Assembly (NCBI GenBank): GCA_949361645.1
Contig: OX442435.1
Span: 4,264,220-4,328,219, forward strand
Source: Spongilla lacustris
Lineage: Eukaryota; Porifera; Demospongiae; Spongillida; Spongillidae
DNA: 64,000 nt
Direction of reading: 5' to 3'
Within the stretch, counting starts at the first letter, position 1; every line of letters begins with the position of its first letter. The notes under the pieces were generated by a model. That model was given only the letters and a program-made list of their open reading frames with translations. It was not told the origin of the DNA and made no database searches. Shown piece by piece: positions 27,401-36,919 of this stretch. A program made the position numbers and the translations under genes.

Positions 27401-28147
27401 TAGAAAAGTACATTGATTTCAGTTCATTTTAACAAGATTATACTTTATGAAGCATTACCAATAATATACTATGCACCTATGAAATCATATTGCTGCTACC
27501 ATTTATGTGTTTGCATGCATCACCGTATTCATACTTGTGCTTACACCTGAGTGGCTTTTGTGATGTCTGTAAAAGTTTTAGCTCACAGATGTATCTCCTT
27601 TATTAGGTGCTATGTGGCTGCCTCTCTTGCAATCATGATAATTCCATCGTCACATGAGCTGTCAGATGAAAATGTTCAACGGAATGTCTGTACCTTGATG
27701 GAGACTGTCTTATCTAGTCTCACACCCAGTATGCTTGAAAAATATGAGGATCAAGAAGGGCTTATGTGGTGCTCCCTCCGTCCTTATATCAGACTCTTCT
27801 ACCAACCAACTTTATATACTCATTTGCTAGACCCTGTTCGTAGGTCGCTTCATATTCTCAGTGTGAAGATCATTCTGCGTATGTTGCATGGGACGTTTCT
27901 TCGTAAGGTTCATTGTAATCTAGTTTACAAGGAAGGGATGCAGGACTATGTTATTGCACTTCCCTGGGTGGTACCAGCTAATGTATCACAAGCTGCAAGT
28001 GATCTTGTTTCAGATTTTGCCTCTCAGCATCCACTGCAGCCACCCACACTGGTCAACATTGTAAAAGGCAGGCTTGCAAGTTGGCACCTTGGTCTTGACG
28101 CAGTTGTAGATACATCAGTGCGAGACATTGTTACTTCTCTGTATTAG
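24452..28147 (+). CDS. Unrecognised protein with ubiquitin-like N-terminus and helical C-terminal region (3 exons)
   Basis: Exons 24452-25206, 26256-26519 and 27607-28147 join in frame (1,560 bp, 519 residues). Donors are GTAAGT and GTAAGG; acceptors are ATTAG and TTTATTAG. ATG at 24452 lies four bases after an acceptor-like TTATGCAG, so a 5' UTR intron or further upstream exons are possible. Residues about 15-90 have a ubiquitin-like pattern (TVLDVKRAIEKQYSIPSCVQ, then CLTFHNVPLSD). The rest is Leu-rich and helical with no membrane segment (LRYMNKLYFDDCGGL, SITNFLQSFELRRRFIQLGG, LDPVRRSLHILSVKIILRML) and looks armadillo/HEAT-like. Function is not inferred. It is divergently oriented to ASPM. 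The introns hold no other gene. Confidence 0.82.
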
Positions 28148-28565
28148 TGATCATATTTGTACAACCATTGTTTCTCATCAATACTGCAGATTGTTTCATA
28201 ATAATTATATACTTTCATATGTATTATATGTTTGAGTGATCATGGCTGTATGTGTGTATCCCTAAAAAATACAATTCAAAAACATTATGAGAAAGTTGGT
28301 GGTATAGGATTTTAGTCATAAAAAGCAGCAAAACAAGACATTTGAATGATAAGCAAAAGCAAAATTATCCAGTTTTATACATTTGATAATTTGCATTTTA
28401 CACCTTTAAATCCTATATAAGTAATTTTGAAGTTCTATGCAGTACCTTGTACTCAATACTTCTGAAGTATTTCTCATGTTACATGTAGTTTAAATTGCCC
28501 CATGTGATCTCGATATTGATTGATCCATCGCATCACTAAAGGCACTTCTGGTTGAAATTATGCAC

Positions 28566-29330
28566 CTACTGGTATAATTGGCATTGTATGAAATGCAGAA
28601 AAATAAAAAAGAACAAGCTAACCAGGAGAACATCATTGCCTAAATCGGCCATTATGTTCCCCAGCTGTGCTTCTCTCTTTGGTGAGAACTTTACTAGCTT
28701 AGTTATTTTTGACACAGTATCCAGCACATCATTCATATGGGTACACTGCATCACTGTGTCTGAGGCTGCCATGTCTATCATGGCCATAGCAGTGGATGTA
28801 TAATGCATGAGGTTGATCTGTCTTTATATATTAGCAGCAACACCATTGCTATCGCCACTCACTGTGCTGCAACCATCATAACACTGACCTCTACATCTGT
28901 CCAAGGGCATCTGTATACATTTATCAGGACGTCTTTAATTGCTGCAGCAATTGTAGAAACATCTGCTTTATCAATCTGGTATAGCCCTATGGAACCCTCA
29001 CATGACATTAGACATTCATCAGTCCGCCACTGACAGATAACCAATTGTACCTGGTTCAATATGTCCCTGGTTTCATGGAATATAAGCCAGATATATGTGA
29101 GCAGCATTGACAACTTGATATAAGATTGTTTGTCCCATGAGCTCAACCACATTATTTTGTATATCTTGCGGCATATATTTTCTAACAACCATTCTCTCAT
29201 ATCAGAAACATCTTCACACCTCAGATGTTAAAGTTTGAGTTGTCGTCAATGTGTCCCCTATATGCAAGCCCTTGACATGCCAAAAACCTCATAGTGGATG
29301 ATTCATGTCTTTTACACTCTGACAGCAACT
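28566..29330 (-). pseudogene. Broken ZMYM1-like / DUF4371-hAT transposase relic
   Basis: Minus-strand frames 28859-29200 and 28566-28808 together read through typical ZMYM1-like blocks: ETRDILNQ, then IGLYQ with AAIKDVL, then (after a frame change near 28860) CYDGCSTVSGDSNGVAA, AASDTV and VLDTVSKITKLVKFSPKR. A stop follows GVAANI. The dimerisation end and the N-terminal zinc fingers are not visible. This is a dead domesticated-type or hAT transposase fragment. Confidence 0.75.
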
Positions 29331-29599
29331 GTATCTATTAGACAAAAAAAAAATGCTTCAATTACCATGTCATGATACGATTCATACGAGTGACGCTTTG
29401 AAATCCTTTTCTTGTATCTGTAGTAGCTTTCCAATTGTGATAAATGCTAAATTTTCTTTCGGACTACAGGTATGGTTCAGTGCAGCCAAGGCCAACGTTG
29501 AAACCATGAAGATTTGAAATGATACCTAACTTTGATTGATTTGATTGCATACATACATACACATACATGTGCAAAAAGGCAAGTAATGGCATGCATACA

Positions 29600-30600
29600 A
29601 ATGTACATGCACTTAAAAACTGCCTACTGGTAAGCGTACGGAAAGGGATATAAAATGCAAAAGGATGATAGGGACAACAGTACTAAGTTGGGAATGAAAA
29701 ACTGTAATGTTCACAACATCCTGGGGTAAGTGGTTCCATATAGGTATCACACGTTCAGTGAAAAAATCTCAGAATGCATGATGGAGTAGATATTTGGATC
29801 ACAGGACACAAGAATGACCTTGGATTGAATATGGCCTGACCGGTTTGTTGAAGAAATTGTCAAAAGGTAAATCAACCAAATTACATAAGATCATAAAAGA
29901 CTCTCCTATACTCTAAGGACTGTATGCCCAGGTTTGCAAGGCGACCACCATATATGGTATACCAGAACGTTTGTATATGGCTCAAGTGAAAAATCTCTGA
30001 ACCTGTTCAATACATTGAATATCCTTACAGAGCCAGCTGGGGGTTCAAGACTTGGGTACTGCTTTCCAGAAGAGGACACACATATACCTTATGCAGACAC
30101 ACAAGGAGAGACATGTTATTAGAACAAAAGTATTTTAAAAGGAGGGAGCTCTTATTAAAAGCCATGGCAGCAACACTGGAACAATGTGTACTTGGCTTAA
30201 GATCTAAAGTCAAACACACTCCAAAATCTCTTATAGACAATATGGATTGCAAAGGAATACCAGAAAGTGAGTAAGTAAGGTGTAGTAGGTGTGTCCCTTT
30301 GAGGACCAAAGGAGATGACAGAGCACTTGTTATAAGCAATAGACTGTTGCCAAGTGGAGACCATGAACAAAATTTATTTAACGATTGCTTATGTGGTGTA
30401 GTTACATAACTAAGATACAGTTTAGTATCATCAGCAAAGATTATAATGCCAGCTGGAGCATTGGAGTCTTATTTGGCTGTGTAAAGAATCCTATAAGCTT
30501 TGTCTGCTTCAACTTTGGGTCATAAGATGGCAAAGAATTGTCATATTGTGCTTCATATCAGTTGCTCAGCTGGTGAATTAATGATTTAATAATTTCATAA
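29600..30600 (-). pseudogene. Broken LINE reverse transcriptase, 3' half (Jockey/CR1-like)
   Basis: The RT catalytic box reads AGIIIFADDTKLYLSY at about 30410-30455. It is followed by FGVCLTLDLKPSTHCSS, then VYVCPLLESS, then RLANLGIQSLEYRR, and near 29740 by VIPIWNHLPQDVVN. These occur in the order expected for the RT thumb and C-terminus of non-LTR elements. Several stops and frame changes break it. The 5' part toward 30960 contains the G28 and C28 runs and cannot be followed. Confidence 0.75.
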
Positions 30601-30618
30601 TATTTGCAAGGTAAATTT

Positions 30619-30649
<31 letters not shown>

Positions 30650-30789
30650 TAACCTCCTATCACCCTGTCCCCCACAAGTGGATCTCATTGTCAGTAGGCC
30701 CATGTGGCCAAGCTCTTTCATCACATGTAAGCATGATTTGTGATCAACTATCTTGAAGGCTTCTATTGTTTCATCTGCAAAACATGTCT

Positions 30790-30817
<28 letters not shown>
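30619..30817. repeat. G28 and C28 homopolymers in inverted arrangement
   Basis: 28 consecutive G at 30619-30646 and 28 consecutive C at 30790-30817, separated by 143 bp. They could pair as a hairpin, form a quadruplex, or reflect assembly uncertainty. Confidence 0.85.
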
Positions 30818-30820
<3 letters not shown>

Positions 30821-31137
30821 TCGCACTTATGGTTCTGTTGGTATGGGGTGCCTGATGTCTCTAATACTTCAGAGTGCTTGATAATTGACTGGGCTGGGCA
30901 CTACCATCATTCAGTGTTGCAACTCTTCCAACATGGCAATCAATCCTTGGGGTGTTTCTGACATTTTATGTGCATGGTTAGTTCACTATCGCTGTTCATC
31001 ACTACTATGAATCTTACCAACCCAGACCAACAAGAGTGCTTCACAACCAGAAACTAGGTACACAAAGGTGTCCCATGTATATTTAAAGTGATTTGGACTA
31101 ATTATATTTATCAACAGTTCCAGGGGAGCATTTCGGG

Positions 31138-31225
31138 TAGTCTCGTACCCAGACTCAAATGTACGTGATGTTATACTGTAAGCGATAATCATCGTTACGT
31201 ACATTTGGGTCTGGGTACGAGACTA
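31138..31225. mobile_element. 88-bp MITE with 16-bp inverted ends and 9-bp target duplication
   Basis: Ends TAGTCTCGTACCCAGA and its reverse complement; the flanks are both CATTTCGGG (31129-31137 and 31226-31234). It lies immediately outside the left end of the 4.07-kb element. Confidence 0.88.
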
Positions 31226-31253
31226 CATTTCGGGAGCACTGTCGAGGGGTCCG

Positions 31254-31450
31254 CCACCATTGAAATCTCGTACACTCTAGTGAGAAATCAAATAGAAATC
31301 TTGAAATCAATAGAAATCCGGGAGAAATCACGAAATCATATTGAAATCTAGAAATCTGTCAGAAATCACGAAATCACTTGAAATACGGTAGAAATCACAT
31401 TGAAATCTAGAAATCACCGTAAATTTAGAAATCACAGCCGTAAATTTAGA
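31254..31450. repeat. Left subterminal GAAATC array
   Basis: About 15 occurrences of GAAATC every 8-20 bp just inside the left end of the 4.07-kb element. Dense short motifs next to transposon ends commonly serve as transposase binding sites. Confidence 0.8.
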
Positions 31451-31599
31451 AATCACATCCGTATTTTCTTTAAAAACTAATGCATTTTTTATAACTACTT
31501 TTGCTAATACAATAATATTAATAATTATTGTTATTTTTTTTCATGCACAAATACACTGATATATAAACATATACAACTAGACTAAACACAATGTACACA

Positions 31600-32558
31600 A
31601 AATGCTAACTATATATCTACCCTACATCACTTTGACTGATGCTACGGGAAAGGATAGCAATGGCATTAGCTCGTACCAGGTGAAGGTTCAGCCGCCCGTA
31701 GAGTTCGGTAAGAACCACAGACTTTGTCTTGGACGAGCAAGTGGCTAGTCGAGAGGCTAGCTGAGAGATGGACTCCAAAGCCTCTTTTCCCCAGGCTCCA
31801 TACGACTCCACCACCAATGGTACACAGACCCAATCAAGTTCCTTACATTTGGTGTCATTGGAGGAGTGCTTTCTCAGCTCAGTGGTCAGTGCAGCTACTC
31901 CTGTTGTCACACTCGCTTCCAAAAGAGTTGTAGGATTAAGCGGAGATGTGACAGACAGGTCAAAAGCTGCTGCCTTGCCCAAGACCCAGTTTGGAACTAA
32001 AAGGTCAGCGGACGGGTGTGGTTGTGATTGGTGAGATTATTACCCATTTCCACCTGGACACCCAGATGAGCTCGCCGGCAGGACTCTGCAAGGACATCAC
32101 GCAGTTTGTTGTGGCGGGAAACCACATCACCACCCCTTTTGCAGGTAACAGCATGATGGCCAAGTGGGTCCAAGGCAATCTCAGGGCACAGTGGGCAGCA
32201 TGAACCATAAGAAAGGTCCAGGCCAAGCCACCACTTGATGGCAACCTGAAATTGGGAAGGGTCAAGATGGAGTCCAAGACCTTCTGACGGAGTAACAGAC
32301 AGCCATGAACCTGCATGAGGGGAGGAAACAGACAGCAAGCGAGCCTTGTCAGCAATGGAGGACATGTCAAGTAGAACCTTGAAGAGGTGGTCATCCAGCT
32401 TGGAGGAAAGGCTCTTTTGGGTGACTGAAGTCAACAGAAGTGCCTCTAAGTTAATAGCCTCTGATGGTGGTAGAAACGAATTAAACATACGAGTTGCTGA
32501 GGCAAGGTGGTGCTGAGACTGGGAGCCAAAACCCGAGGTACAAAGTGAGGCAATGTAA

Positions 32559-32598
<40 letters not shown>
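31600..32598 (-). pseudogene. LINE 3' fragment A: zinc knuckle plus restriction-like endonuclease end
   Basis: Reads in minus orientation: SSPHAGSWLSVTPSEGLGLH, then a zinc knuckle CPLC with DPLGHHAVTCKRGGDVV, RHNKLRD, then after a frame change near 31990 FDLSVTSPLN and CVPLVVESYGAWG, and a stop at about 31617. These are the C-terminal blocks of RT elements with a restriction-enzyme-like (PD-D/EXK) endonuclease. The RT itself is missing (5' truncation). The poly-Asn start at 32560-32600 is just the preceding (AAT)n tail. Confidence 0.78.

Positions 32599-32601
<3 letters not shown>
32562..32601. repeat. (TTA)n microsatellite, 3' tail of LINE fragment B
   Basis: About 12 ATT/TTA units, reading (AAT)n on the minus strand, directly following the 3' end of LINE fragment B. 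Confidence 0.85.
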
Positions 32602-32602
<1 letters not shown>

Positions 32603-32649
32603 ATATATAGCAGATACATAATACAGCAAGCATGTAACACAAAAACAGT

Positions 32650-33215
32650 TCAAAGGGGCTCGATCCTACTAAGGATGGCCGATGCCACTGATTTTACAAG
32701 GCAGGTGTTAAGTCTGCCATACAGGTCATGAATGACGACAGACTTTGGCTTGGAGCAGGTGATTGCTAGCCGCGATGCCAACTGAGCAAAACTCTTCACA
32801 GCCTCTTGACCCCACGCACCATAGGTCTCAACAACCAAAGGGATACAAGCCCATCCTAAATCCTTACACTTGCCATCATTGCGGTTATGCTTCCTTATCT
32901 CAGAGGCCTCAGCAGCTACTCCTGAAGATACTCCCGCTTCCGACAAATTAAGTGAATTAAGCGGTGAGGTAACTGAAAAGTCAAAAGCTGCAGGCTTGCC
33001 TTGTGACCAGTTGTGGACAAGAACATCCGCCGGTCTTGTGTGGTCATGATCTGGAGTTAGGTTATTTCCTACTTCAACTTTGACACTTAGGTGTGCCAAA
33101 CGACAAGAATCAGCAAAAACATCCCTCAACAAGTTATGACGATGTACAACATCTCCCCCTCGTTTGCATGTGGTAGCATGGTGGCCTAGGGGATCATGAT
33201 CTGGAGTTAGGTTAG

Positions 33216-33216
<1 letters not shown>
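32650..33216 (-). pseudogene. LINE 3' fragment B (endonuclease end)
   Basis: Minus frame 32650-33132 contains HTRPADVLVHNW, GKPAAFDFSVTSPLN, CIPLVVETYGAWG, SKPKSVVIHDLYGRLN and a stop. Upstream of it (33133-33200) is the end of the zinc-knuckle region with DPLGHHATTC and CKRGGDVV. It is truncated 5' relative to fragment A and is clearly a related but diverged copy. Confidence 0.78.
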
Positions 33217-33217
<1 letters not shown>

Positions 33218-33248
<31 letters not shown>

Positions 33249-33250
33249 TT
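33218..33250. repeat. (TTA)n microsatellite, 3' tail of LINE fragment C
   Basis: About 10 TTA units between LINE fragments B and C, in the same position relative to fragment C as 32562-32601 is to fragment B. Confidence 0.85.
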
Positions 33251-33354
33251 ATTTTTTATATAATTTAATAATTAATGAAGCATACATATAGGTATATATA
33301 TAATACAATACAGATAAACAAGCACATAACCTACCACCTAGACTAAATAATATA

Positions 33355-33680
33355 TCAGTAGCCTGTGTCTGAGATGGCCCTTGAAAGAAGAGCCCTCACA
33401 TTTGCCCTAACAAGGGTCATGCTCAACCTCTGATATAGGGCTGTGATAGCTGCAGACTTTGGGCAGTTCTGACGTGTGGCCAAGCGAGAGGCTAGCTGCG
33501 ATAGTGCCCACTTTGCTTCAGTGCCCCAACACCCATAGGTCTCCACAGCTATTGGGATGCATACCCAACCCAGTTCTGCACATTTGGAGTCATTGGCCTT
33601 ATGCTTCCTCTCCTCTGCTGCAAAGGCTGCAGACCCTGCTGTCACACTCGCTTCAGGTAAATTACTTGAGGTTAGCGGTG
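33355..33680 (-). pseudogene. LINE 3' fragment C (endonuclease end, most truncated)
   Basis: Reads LPEASVTAGSAAFAAEERKH, CIPIAVETYGCWG, QLASRLATRQN and a stop at 33355. It starts inside the SPLN block, next to an ATTATTATT stretch at 33680-33690, so it is the shortest of the three copies. Confidence 0.75.
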
Positions 33681-33710
33681 ATTATTATTAATATATAATT
33701 TGAAAAGAAA

Positions 33711-33902
33711 ATGGTGGGCATGGAAGAGGCGGAGGACGAAGATGAGGATGAAAGCCGTTTGGAACTTTGTGATAGATACTTTGTGGAGGGAAAATCGGAT
33801 GAATCAGATGAATCGGAAGAGGATGGGCTAGCGAAGGACCCCGATTTTACCAGCTGCGGTACCAGATGGCTAGACAGTGAAGACAGCTGCCGCAGGTCAT
33901 AA
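33711..33902 (+). CDS. Unrecognised acidic open frame inside the 4.07-kb element
   Basis: 63 codons from ATG at 33711, very rich in Glu, Asp and Ser (EEAEDEDEDESR, SDESDESEEDG). It ends 8 bp before the next open frame in a different phase. It may be the first part of one protein broken by a frameshift, or a separate exon. No family recognised; it could be element cargo or captured host sequence. Confidence 0.4.
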   Translation: MVGMEEAEDEDEDESRLELCDRYFVEGKSDESDESEEDGLAKDPDFTSCGTRWLDSEDSCRRS

Positions 33903-33910
33903 TTTACAGA

Positions 33911-34405
33911 TTGCACTCCAACGAGCAAAGTGCCGATGCGCAAGTGAAGCTGGAGGAAACTCCTTCCGGCGCTCGTTTGAAGAGAAAAGCGGCTTCTTTT
34001 TACGAACTCTGCAGTCAAGAGGAGGAAAGTGCACGTGTAGAGTTACTTAAGTACGAAGAGGGAGTTATATGTGATCTCCGTCACGTTCGTGCACGATCAG
34101 ATCTGGTTGAAGAAATTGATAGCTTGACGCGTTCAATTGGTTGGATGGTAGTTGACCTTAAGCCAGACCAGAAATGGGAAGTTGCGCACGACAGAGAAAT
34201 GGCACAAAATCTGCTGTCGCGTAGTGAAAGAAAAGCGGGAAACCTGAAAAAAGCATTGAGGGATTGGGATGCAGGGCATACTGGTGACAATGCGGAAGGG
34301 TGCGACTCGGGAGTAGCTGTGAAAAGGGAGGGATCCCAGATCCCTCTACCAATTAACACCATCAAGAGCCTGTACATCCGAAAGCTGTCTCAAACGACTT
34401 CGTGA
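33911..34405 (+). CDS. Unrecognised Lys/Glu-rich, helical open frame inside the 4.07-kb element
   Basis: About 164 codons, open from 33881 to the stop at 34403-34405 with no early ATG. The predicted protein is helical and charged (KRKAASFYELCSQ, EEIDSLTRSIGWMVVDLKPD, LSRSERKAGNLKKALRDWD). The absence of an ATG and the preceding acidic frame suggest they were once continuous. Its codon composition is unlike the surrounding AT-rich DNA, which supports real past coding. Function unknown. Confidence 0.45.
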   Translation: MHSNEQSADAQVKLEETPSGARLKRKAASFYELCSQEEESARVELLKYEEGVICDLRHVRARSDLVEEIDSLTRSIGWMVVDLKPDQKWEVAHDREMAQNLLSRSERKAGNLKKALRDWDAGHTGDNAEGCDSGVAVKREGSQIPLPINTIKSLYIRKLSQTTS

Positions 34406-35097
34406 ATCTTTCAAAAACCCCACAAAAGTTCAATGAGGCTAGACCAGCAGAGGTTTTGTGTAAAAACAAGTTTAGGAGGTTGCAGAGGAAGGTGTAGAGG
34501 GTAGTAGGTGTAGATTAGGTAGTTGCAATTATAATAATTATTAATGATTTTAATTATCCCAAAGCCTGTGTCAATGATTCGTATTGCAAGGATGGTTCCT
34601 GGTAATGCACACATTGTAGCAAAAAGGAACTTGTTCAATAATTTCTTTATTGTTGTATCAGTTGTATTAAAATATTGTTGTGATGCATTGATTAATCGAT
34701 TGCGTAAGTATTAATTTTAATAACCGTCATCTATTACATTATAATTACGTGGGCGTCATTTATCAAAAGAGCTATTAGAAATCAGAACGTAGCTTTACAA
34801 TAACAGCGAGCCGTTTATGACCCGTTCTAATTACGTAAACAAAAATAGAATAGCCTTTGGGCATCGAAATTATGTCGTTTGGCACTAGCAAGCACTATTC
34901 GGTCACAAATGCGCGAGAAAATACATACAGTTCACACACTGACACCCCAAAAAGTCTAGGTAGAATGGCACGCTTTAAAATCATGCCATTGTTGAATTGG
35001 TTGCCGCATACAGCCGCGCCGTGACCCGTCACCTCCCTCAGACCTCGCCTCAGATTGACCAGCTACGTCACAAATGTATTTTTACGTCAAAAGAAAT

Positions 35098-35275
35098 GTT
35101 GAAATCCAAGTCGTATTACGGTAGAAATCAGAAGAAATCAGTCTGAAATCTGGAAATCACACGGAAATCTGGAAATCATATAGAAATCACGGAAATCACC
35201 TCGAAATCTAGAAATCACCGGAAATCAAACAGAAAACTGAAATTGATTTCGAAATCTCCGTGATTTCGAAATCTC
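35098..35275. repeat. Right subterminal GAAATC array
   Basis: A dozen or more GAAATC motifs inside the right end of the 4.07-kb element. Only the last few (GATTTCGAAATC) are palindromic. Most run in the same direction as in the left array. Confidence 0.8.
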
Positions 35276-35340
35276 GTACGGCTTTTAGGGTAGTGGCGGA
35301 CCCCTCGAGCACTGTTTCTTCCCTTAACCGCCTGAAAAAA

Positions 35341-35380
35341 CGTAAGGTATACCTTACGAAAAGGTAAGGTATACCTTACG
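35341..35380. repeat. Array of an 18-bp perfect palindrome (2 copies)
   Basis: CGTAAGGTATACCTTACG at 35341-35358 and a one-base variant at 35363-35380, joined by AAAA. Confidence 0.9.
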
Positions 35381-36369
35381 TTGGGCTTTTAAAGTTCTGA
35401 AGAACATTATTCATTCCAAATGAATTTATTTAATTTTTTCATGTATGTTATAAACCAGTGTAAGTACCAATGTCACTCAATAGCTCAACTGTGCAAAACT
35501 GCCACCACTAGGCATGAAAAACATAAAATATACAAATAAATATGTGTTTTTAAACACTATGTTCACATTTGAAGTGTCATAGCTACATAATTGTAATATT
35601 TATCTAGCTGGAATAACCTGCTTTATTGTTCCCATTAAGCAGAGAATTACTGCCATAAACAAATTAAGAAACATTTAAATAGTTAATTAATTTAAAATCA
35701 AATCTTTTGAAATCAAGTTTGAATTGGTTACAAGTACAAGTGACAATGATATTATTATGTTTGAAAGTTTGTAAAAATCACTTCAAAAGTTAAATATCCA
35801 TATTATTAACCAACTAAAATACACTGAAAAGCTATCTATATATTTATATATATTTTTAAACGAAATTGTCCACATTTACTGGGATTGTGCTATGCTATAA
35901 ACAAATTTCAAACAAAATCAATTCCCTGTTGTAATGATATCACATACTACATATTAAGTAACCAAAATCAAGTATTCTAAAGAAACCAAGTGAAGTGAAA
36001 GCATATCAGCACAATGATATTGACTTTGGCAACCAATAATTGTTCAAATACCATTTAGCTAGCTCACTTCATTCACTGCACAATTGAACTTTAAGTTTTG
36101 CAGTATACAGGTGTGTCCTACATCTGATATATAAGCTTGCAGTACTAAAATGGTAAAGCTGGCTAGGTATTTGGATGCTTTATATACCTGTAGGGCTGTT
36201 GCCGTTTATTTCAAGTAAAAATATGCATTAAATCATGATGCTGGTAGTCTTGAGCTGAGGATGTTTACTAGGTCATTTAATTCGCAAATCCTCATGGATA
36301 CTGATATGTTGCACGCTGACGGATTGAACGTGCGGTATCGAGCACCTCCTATTTCTGTCTATGAGGCTG

Positions 36370-36833
36370 TTATCGGGCACATTCTAAGCAATCATCATCA
36401 TCTCCATCTTTTTCTTCACACTTTTTTACATCTATTCTATCATCATATTCACCATTCATCCGTTTGGGGTGGGCAGGCCGGGGCTTCTGCCTGGCGATGT
36501 CGTGATGAAGCGGCGATGGCATCGCTAGAGGTACTAATTGCATTCCTGTAGAAAACGTGGTTCGAAGTTCAGAGTAGGATCTAACATTCTGTTGAACACT
36601 AAAACTTGCTCTTCTTTGGTTGCGGAACTGCAGTACCTTCAAAGACAGTGTTTTTCTATGCCGTGCCTTACGCGAACATCAATTGATTTATAAACCCCAC
36701 TTCGATACCGTTTGTTACTCAGCGGCATGTATCGCAAGAACGGCACTAGTGGCTGATATGGCAGCTCGTGGCGGTTAGAGCCTGGTCCATTGAAATCTGT
36801 TTTATACCAATACTTCGATCGCAAATCGCCCAA
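36370..36833 (-). CDS. Possible small two-exon gene, unrecognised
   Basis: Minus frame 36833 down to about 36670 (RSKYWYKTDFNGPGSNRHEL, then YQPLVPFLRYMPLSNKRYRS and SIDVR) ends at a GTAAGG donor. A 44-bp intron ending TACTGCAG leads in phase to 36626-36370 (FRNQRRASFSVQQNVRSYSE and an acidic end EEKDGDDDDCLECAR). The joined product would be about 140 residues. There is no in-frame ATG before MPLSNKRYRS, so an upstream exon or a shorter start is needed. It lies between the two palindrome arrays. The Tyr/Pro-rich composition recalls small ciliary proteins, but this is only a resemblance. Confidence 0.35.
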
Positions 36834-36861
36834 TTATACGCTGCATTTTTTACTTGAAAAT

Positions 36862-36919
36862 CGTAAGGTATACCTTACGAACGTAAGGTATACCTTACGA
36901 ACGTAAGGTATACCTTACA
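36862..36919. repeat. Array of the same 18-bp palindrome (3 copies)
   Basis: CGTAAGGTATACCTTACG at 36862-36879 and 36882-36899, and a one-base variant at 36902-36919, joined by AA. About 1.5 kb of AT-rich DNA separates it from the first array. That DNA (35400-36260) holds no recognised gene. Confidence 0.9.

Larger units (their letters stand above)
31243..35307. mobile_element. 4,065-bp DNA transposon-like element with 15-bp inverted ends and 8-bp target duplication
   Basis: Left end CGAGGGGTCCGCCAC (31243-31257), right end its reverse complement (35293-35307), flanked on both sides by AGCACTGT (31235-31242 and 35308-35315). An 8-bp duplication with CAGGGG-like ends fits the hAT superfamily. 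Both subterminal regions (31254-31450 and 35098-35275) are arrays of irregularly spaced GAAATC, mostly direct rather than inverted. The inside carries three LINE 3' ends (minus) and two unrecognised plus-strand frames. No transposase is recognised, so it is probably non-autonomous. Confidence 0.85.

Noticed and set aside
32446..32653. Poly-Asn / poly-Ile open frames
   Set aside because: Translation of the (AAT)n microsatellite tail, not a gene.
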